Position numbers and translations under genes: made by a program | Notes under the pieces: model-generated | Databases searched by the model: none | Seen by the model: only the letters and a program-made list of their open reading frames with translations | What the model was told of the DNA's origin: nothing | From: WHTB01 sp050699035 | Lineage (GTDB): Bacteria; Actinomycetota; Actinomycetes; Propionibacteriales; Nocardioidaceae | Direction of reading: 5' to 3' | DNA: 9,188 nucleotides | NCBI GenBank assembly: GCA_050699035.1 | Contig: JBOHDE010000161.1 | Coordinates: 1 to 9,188, forward strand | Part shown: positions 6,073 through 9,188 of the stretch, piece after piece | Layout of the letters: each line of letters begins with the position of its first letter | Numbering within the stretch: position 1 is the first letter of the stretch

Positions 6073-6665
6073 GGCGTCAGGTATCCCTCGAGCAGGTGTC
6101 GCAGCTCACGGTCGAGAGCTGACTGGCTGCAGCCGCGGCGGTCGGCCATGGTGTGGGCGGACAGCGTGAACGACTGCACGGTCAACAGCACCGAGGCGGC
6201 CAAGGCCTTGACGTTGCCGGCCCGGATCGTGTCGTCGCGCTGACCCTCGCGGACCACCCCCTCCAACACCTCGAGCATGACGTCCTGGCTGGCGCCGCGG
6301 CGGTCGAGGACGTACGGGAGCAGGAGCTCGGGGTCGACGTCGACCACCTTGCGGAACAGGGGGTGCGCACGCAGCTGCTTCGACACCGCCACCGACCCCT
6401 CGACCACGCGGTCCCGCGCGCCGGCCTTCTGGTCCTGCCCGTGCAGGATGCCGGTGGCGAGGGCGGTCCACTCCCTGGTCATCACGTCGCCGACGAGCAC
6501 CCGGACGTCGGGCCAGCGGCGGTAAACCGTCATCCGGGAGACACCGGCGCGGCGCGCGACGTCAGTCAGCGTCGTACGGCGCACTCCGACGTGCAGGACG
6601 CAGTCGCGGGCAGCGTCGAGAACCTTGGCGTCGGTCGCCTCAGCCATGTTACGAACTGACATCAT
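6069..6665 (-). CDS. TetR-family transcriptional regulator
   Basis: A 198-residue one-component regulator. The N-terminal domain (about 12-58) reads AKVLDAARDCVLHVGVRRTTLTDVARRAGVSRMTVYRRW, with the helix-turn-helix at about 31-51. The remaining helices form the ligand-binding and dimer domain, too divergent to predict a ligand. Possible starts are ATG 6665, 6662 and 6647. None has a Shine-Dalgarno, but a -10-like TACAGT (6678-6673) lies 7 nt before ATG 6665, so a leaderless transcript from 6665 is plausible. The stop overlaps the glpD start by ATGA. A 7-8-7 inverted repeat in the divergent gap is a likely operator, suggesting control of its own operon and of the opposite AGPS-like gene. It is not a GlpR/DeoR-type regulator, the type commonly found with glycerol genes. 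Confidence 0.92.
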   Translation of the reverse strand: MMSVRNMAEATDAKVLDAARDCVLHVGVRRTTLTDVARRAGVSRMTVYRRWPDVRVLVGDVMTREWTALATGILHGQDQKAGARDRVVEGSVAVSKQLRAHPLFRKVVDVDPELLLPYVLDRRGASQDVMLEVLEGVVREGQRDDTIRAGNVKALAASVLLTVQSFTLSAHTMADRRGCSQSALDRELRHLLEGYLTP

Positions 6666-6672
6666 GTGTCAC

Positions 6673-6678
6673 ACTGTA
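6673..6678 (-). promoter_or_regulatory. Possible -10 of a leaderless tetR-glpD promoter (TACAGT)
   Basis: On the minus strand TACAGT (6678-6673) matches TAnnnT, and 7 nt later comes ATG 6665, the spacing expected if transcription starts at the A of the start codon. No -35 is evident. The hexamer lies inside the left half of the inverted repeat. Confidence 0.45.
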
Positions 6679-6695
6679 TCGCATGACGGATACAG
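6674..6695. promoter_or_regulatory. Inverted repeat, probable TetR operator
   Basis: ctgtatc (6674-6680) and gatacag (6689-6695) are exact reverse complements separated by the 8-nt spacer gcatgacg. The 22-bp length is typical of TetR operators. It covers the putative -10 of the tetR-glpD operon and the possible ATG (6683) of the AGPS-like gene, so one bound dimer could block both directions. A second, weaker repeat, TGACA-N5-TGTCA, lies at 6657-6671. Confidence 0.65.
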
Positions 6696-8302
6696 CGATG
6701 CGGTGGAACGGCTGGGGTGACCCCGAGCGCGCGGCTCCGCTGCCGGAGCCGGTGCTGGCCATCCTGCGTGACGGTTTGGGCGTGCGTACGCGAGGGACGA
6801 CCTCGGTGCAGGTCGAGACGCTGGCGGCGCCGCCGACTCGGCTGTCCGACGCGGCGGTCGACGCCCTGCGCGGCGTCGTCGGCGACGACCACCTACTGAT
6901 GGACGACGCGTCCCGGGTCGCCCACACTCGAGGCAAGAGCACGACCGACCTGCTGCGGATGCGCGCCGGCGATCTCGCCGACGCACCGGACGCCGTCGTG
7001 GTGCCCGGCTCCCATGACGAGGTCGTCGAGCTGTTGACGGTCGCGGGCGAGCACGGGATCGCCGTCGTGCCGTTCGGCGGTGGCACGTCGGTGGTCGGCG
7101 GCCTTGCGCCGGATGCCGATGGACGCGCCGTCGTCGCGGTCGACCTCCGACGGCTCGACCGTGTCACCGAGGTCGACGTCGAGTCGCGGCTGGCCACGCT
7201 CGAGGCCGGCTTGCGCGGGCCTACGGCCGAGCGGCTGCTCGCCGAGCACGGCCTGTCGGTTGGCCACTTCCCGCAGTCCTTCGAGTTCGCTTCGGTGGGC
7301 GGGTTCGCGGCGACTCGCTCCAGCGGCCAGGCGTCGTCCGGTTATGGTCGCTTCGACCAGGCGGTCGTCGGCCTTCGCGTCGCGACGCCGGCCGGCACCT
7401 GGGAGCTCGGTGGCATCGAGGCCACTGCGGCCGGTCCCGACCTGCGGCAGGTCGTGCTCGGCAGCGAAGGAGCGTTCGGCATCGTCACCGCGGTGACCGT
7501 CAAGGTGCACCCGACGCCGACCGAGCGCCGGTACGAGGGATGGCGCTTCGACACGTTCGCTGCCGGCTGCCTCGCCCTCCGGCGGTTGGCGCAGGACGGC
7601 CCCAGACCCACGGTGCTGCGGCTGTCCGACGAGGCCGAGACCGCGGTCGGGCTGGCACGTGGCGGCGAGGTCGGCACGGCCGGGTCGGGCAGCGGTGGCT
7701 GCCTGCTGATCGTCGGGTACGAGGGTGCTGACGCGGTCGTACGCCGAGAGGCGGGCGCGGCCGTGCTCACCGACTCCGGGGGACAGAACCTCGGCCCCGG
7801 TCCGGGTGAGGACTGGCTGGCCGGTCGGTTCCACGGACCCTACCTGCGTGACTCGCTGCTCGACGCCGGAGCGCTCTGCGAGACCCTGGAGACGGCCGCG
7901 ACTTGGACCGCGCTGCCCACTGCTTACCAGCGCGTGCGCGAGGCGCTGACCACGTCGCTGGGCGAGCAGGGCTCGCCGCCGCTGGTGCTCTGCCACGTCT
8001 CCCACACGTATGCCAGCAGCGCTTCGCTGTACTTCACCGTGGTGAGCGCGCAGACCGACGAGCCGGTGGTGCAGTGGCAGCGGGCGAAGGCCGCGGCGAC
8101 CGACGCGATGGTCGAGACGGGCGCGACGATCACCCACCATCACGCGGTCGGCCGCGACCACCAGCCCTGGCTGGCCCAGGAGATCGGCGAGCTCGGTGTC
8201 CGCGTCCTCCAGGCGATCAAGGCCGAGGTCGACCAGGACAACATCTGCAACCCCGGCGTGCTGATCCCCGGCGTGCTGACCCCTAGCGCGCCGGCGCCGT
8301 GA
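6683..8302 (+). CDS. FAD-binding oxidoreductase, alkyl-DHAP synthase (AGPS)-like
   Basis: A 539-residue flavoprotein of the vanillyl-alcohol-oxidase/PCMH type. The FAD pyrophosphate loop PFGGGTSVVGG begins at 130. The PQSFEFASVGGFAATRSSGQASSGYGRFDQAV segment (from 197) is shared with alkyl-dihydroxyacetonephosphate synthases. FHGPYLRDSLLDAGALCETLETAATW, SHTYASSASLYFTV and the triple-histidine loop HHH at 485-487 (HHHAVGRDH) also follow AGPS, where the histidines sit at the active site. It ends with NICNPGVL. AGPS replaces the acyl chain of acyl-DHAP by a fatty alcohol to make ether lipids. Whether bacterial homologues do this is mostly unproven, and another substrate is possible. ATG 6698 (MRWNGWGDP, where homology starts) is an alternative start; neither start has a clear ribosome site. 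It is divergent from tetR-glpD and overlaps the next gene's end by 20 nt. Confidence 0.85.
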   Translation: MTDTAMRWNGWGDPERAAPLPEPVLAILRDGLGVRTRGTTSVQVETLAAPPTRLSDAAVDALRGVVGDDHLLMDDASRVAHTRGKSTTDLLRMRAGDLADAPDAVVVPGSHDEVVELLTVAGEHGIAVVPFGGGTSVVGGLAPDADGRAVVAVDLRRLDRVTEVDVESRLATLEAGLRGPTAERLLAEHGLSVGHFPQSFEFASVGGFAATRSSGQASSGYGRFDQAVVGLRVATPAGTWELGGIEATAAGPDLRQVVLGSEGAFGIVTAVTVKVHPTPTERRYEGWRFDTFAAGCLALRRLAQDGPRPTVLRLSDEAETAVGLARGGEVGTAGSGSGGCLLIVGYEGADAVVRREAGAAVLTDSGGQNLGPGPGEDWLAGRFHGPYLRDSLLDAGALCETLETAATWTALPTAYQRVREALTTSLGEQGSPPLVLCHVSHTYASSASLYFTVVSAQTDEPVVQWQRAKAAATDAMVETGATITHHHAVGRDHQPWLAQEIGELGVRVLQAIKAEVDQDNICNPGVLIPGVLTPSAPAP

Positions 8303-9188
8303 CCGTCGTCTCCCAGGACTGCTGGTGGTCGTAGAGCCCGCGCGTTGTGCGATCCGTCGCCGCCCGGCGGAGGAACATCGGTAGCACGGCGTCGCGGGCC
8401 AGGACGGCGAGCGGGTTGCGGCTGATCGCCTTGCGGTTCGAGATCGCGCGGCCGTACTCCACGACCTGTTCGACCCGGGGCTGCCGGATGCGTTGGTAGG
8501 CGGCGAACGCGGCGGCGTGGTCGGGGGCGTCTCGCAGACACTGCGCCAAGCTCATCGTGTCCTCGAGCGCGAGCGACGCGCCCTGCCCGGCACTCGGCGA
8601 GGTGGCGTGAACCGCGTCGCCCACCGCGACGACGCGCCCGCGGCTCCACTGCGGCACGTGCTGCAGGTCGTACACGGGATAGCCGCGGATGTCTCCGCTG
8701 CTGGCGGCCAGGATGGCCGGCACCGGGTCCGGGTCACCGGCGTGCAGATCGCGGAGCTCGGCCAGCCAGCTCTCGGTGGTGAGCGCACGCATCTCGCCGG
8801 CTCGTGGCTCGGGGCGGGTGACATTCGCGAACCAGTAGATCTCGCCGTCGTCTCGTACGAGGTACCCGAAGAAGGACCGCCGACCGAAGACGAAGTGCTG
8901 GGTGTCCGGGGTGGGCGCGACGCCCGGGCTGCGGGCGAACCCGCCGACGCCGACGAGCCCGGTGTACTCCGGTCGTGCGGCGGTGGGGTCGACGAACTCG
9001 CGAGTGACGGAACCGACCCCGTCGCAGCCGATCAGCAGGTCGGCCTCGGCCGACGTCCCGTCGGCGAACGTCGCCCGGACCGCCTCGCCAGCCAGTGGCG
9101 TGATCGACGTGAGCCGGGCGCCGAATGTGAACCGGATGCCCTGCCGCGTCGCCTCCTCCCGCAGCACTTGGTGGAGCCAGCCGCGACG
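8283..9188 (-). CDS. FAD-dependent aromatic-type monooxygenase (5' end beyond window)
   Basis: The reading frame is open to the window edge, and 301 residues are visible, starting RRGWLHQVLREEATRQG. This matches the R-x-x-L-x-x-L helix that follows the first 90-110 residues in p-hydroxybenzoate-hydroxylase-fold enzymes, so the N-terminal GxGxxG FAD motif is outside the window. The GTG at 9167 is internal and not the start. Visible family motifs are the DG motif GCDGVGS (54-60 of the visible part), which contacts FAD and NAD(P)H, and the GD motif GRVVAVGDAVHATSPSAGQGASLALED (Gly190-Asp191), which binds the FAD ribose. Such enzymes hydroxylate aromatic or polyketide substrates with O2. The substrate is not predictable. 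Its stop lies within the 3' end of the convergent AGPS-like gene. Confidence 0.88.
   Translation of the reverse strand, partial: RRGWLHQVLREEATRQGIRFTFGARLTSITPLAGEAVRATFADGTSAEADLLIGCDGVGSVTREFVDPTAARPEYTGLVGVGGFARSPGVAPTPDTQHFVFGRRSFFGYLVRDDGEIYWFANVTRPEPRAGEMRALTTESWLAELRDLHAGDPDPVPAILAASSGDIRGYPVYDLQHVPQWSRGRVVAVGDAVHATSPSAGQGASLALEDTMSLAQCLRDAPDHAAAFAAYQRIRQPRVEQVVEYGRAISNRKAISRNPLAVLARDAVLPMFLRRAATDRTTRGLYDHQQSWETTVTAPAR

Noticed and set aside
6893..8161. Minus-strand open frame of 422 codons opposite the AGPS-like gene
   Set aside because: It overlaps a full-length flavoenzyme with clear motifs and itself has none.

Overview
The window is high-GC chromosomal DNA with dense, overlapping genes. 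It carries mca (mycothiol S-conjugate amidase) and a DUF4307 protein. Mycothiol chemistry is confined to Actinobacteria, so the host is almost certainly an actinomycete. A Nocardioides/Propionibacteriales-like organism would fit, but that is a guess. I see no insertion sequence, prophage, CRISPR array, tRNA or rRNA.

Layout. (1) 1-284: intergenic DNA with a perfect 26-bp AT-rich palindrome, a half copy of it at the left edge, and a 20-bp tandem duplication. (2) 285-2116: a DrrA/DrrB-type ABC exporter (ATPase and ABC-2 permease, ATGA-coupled), closed by a strong hairpin at 2141-2174. (3) 2192-4534: a block centred on mca. greA and a DUF4307 membrane protein lie on the minus strand. Divergent from them are mca and a small single-pass membrane protein that overlaps it by ATGA. 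As I recall it, this matches the greA-DUF4307-mca-small membrane protein order around Rv1080c-Rv1083 of Mycobacterium tuberculosis. (4) 4531-8302: a glycerol-3-phosphate dehydrogenase (glpD) translationally coupled to a TetR regulator on the minus strand, divergent from an alkyl-DHAP-synthase-like FAD enzyme on the plus strand. The divergent starts are only 17 bp apart and a 7-8-7 inverted repeat lies there. (5) 8283-9188: the C-terminal three quarters of a FAD-dependent aromatic-hydroxylase-type monooxygenase, cut by the right edge.

How the parts may work together. The mca block belongs to mycothiol-dependent detoxification, and the drug-exporter-like pair beside it may be functionally unrelated. 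The TetR/glpD/AGPS-like unit is the most coherent candidate for a less-described system. GlpD makes dihydroxyacetone phosphate, and AGPS-family enzymes act on acyl-DHAP, so the locus may feed a DHAP-derived lipid pathway under one repressor. No acyl-DHAP acyltransferase or fatty-alcohol-forming gene is visible, so this remains an inference. Most of the rest is ordinary actinobacterial housekeeping or accessory sequence.
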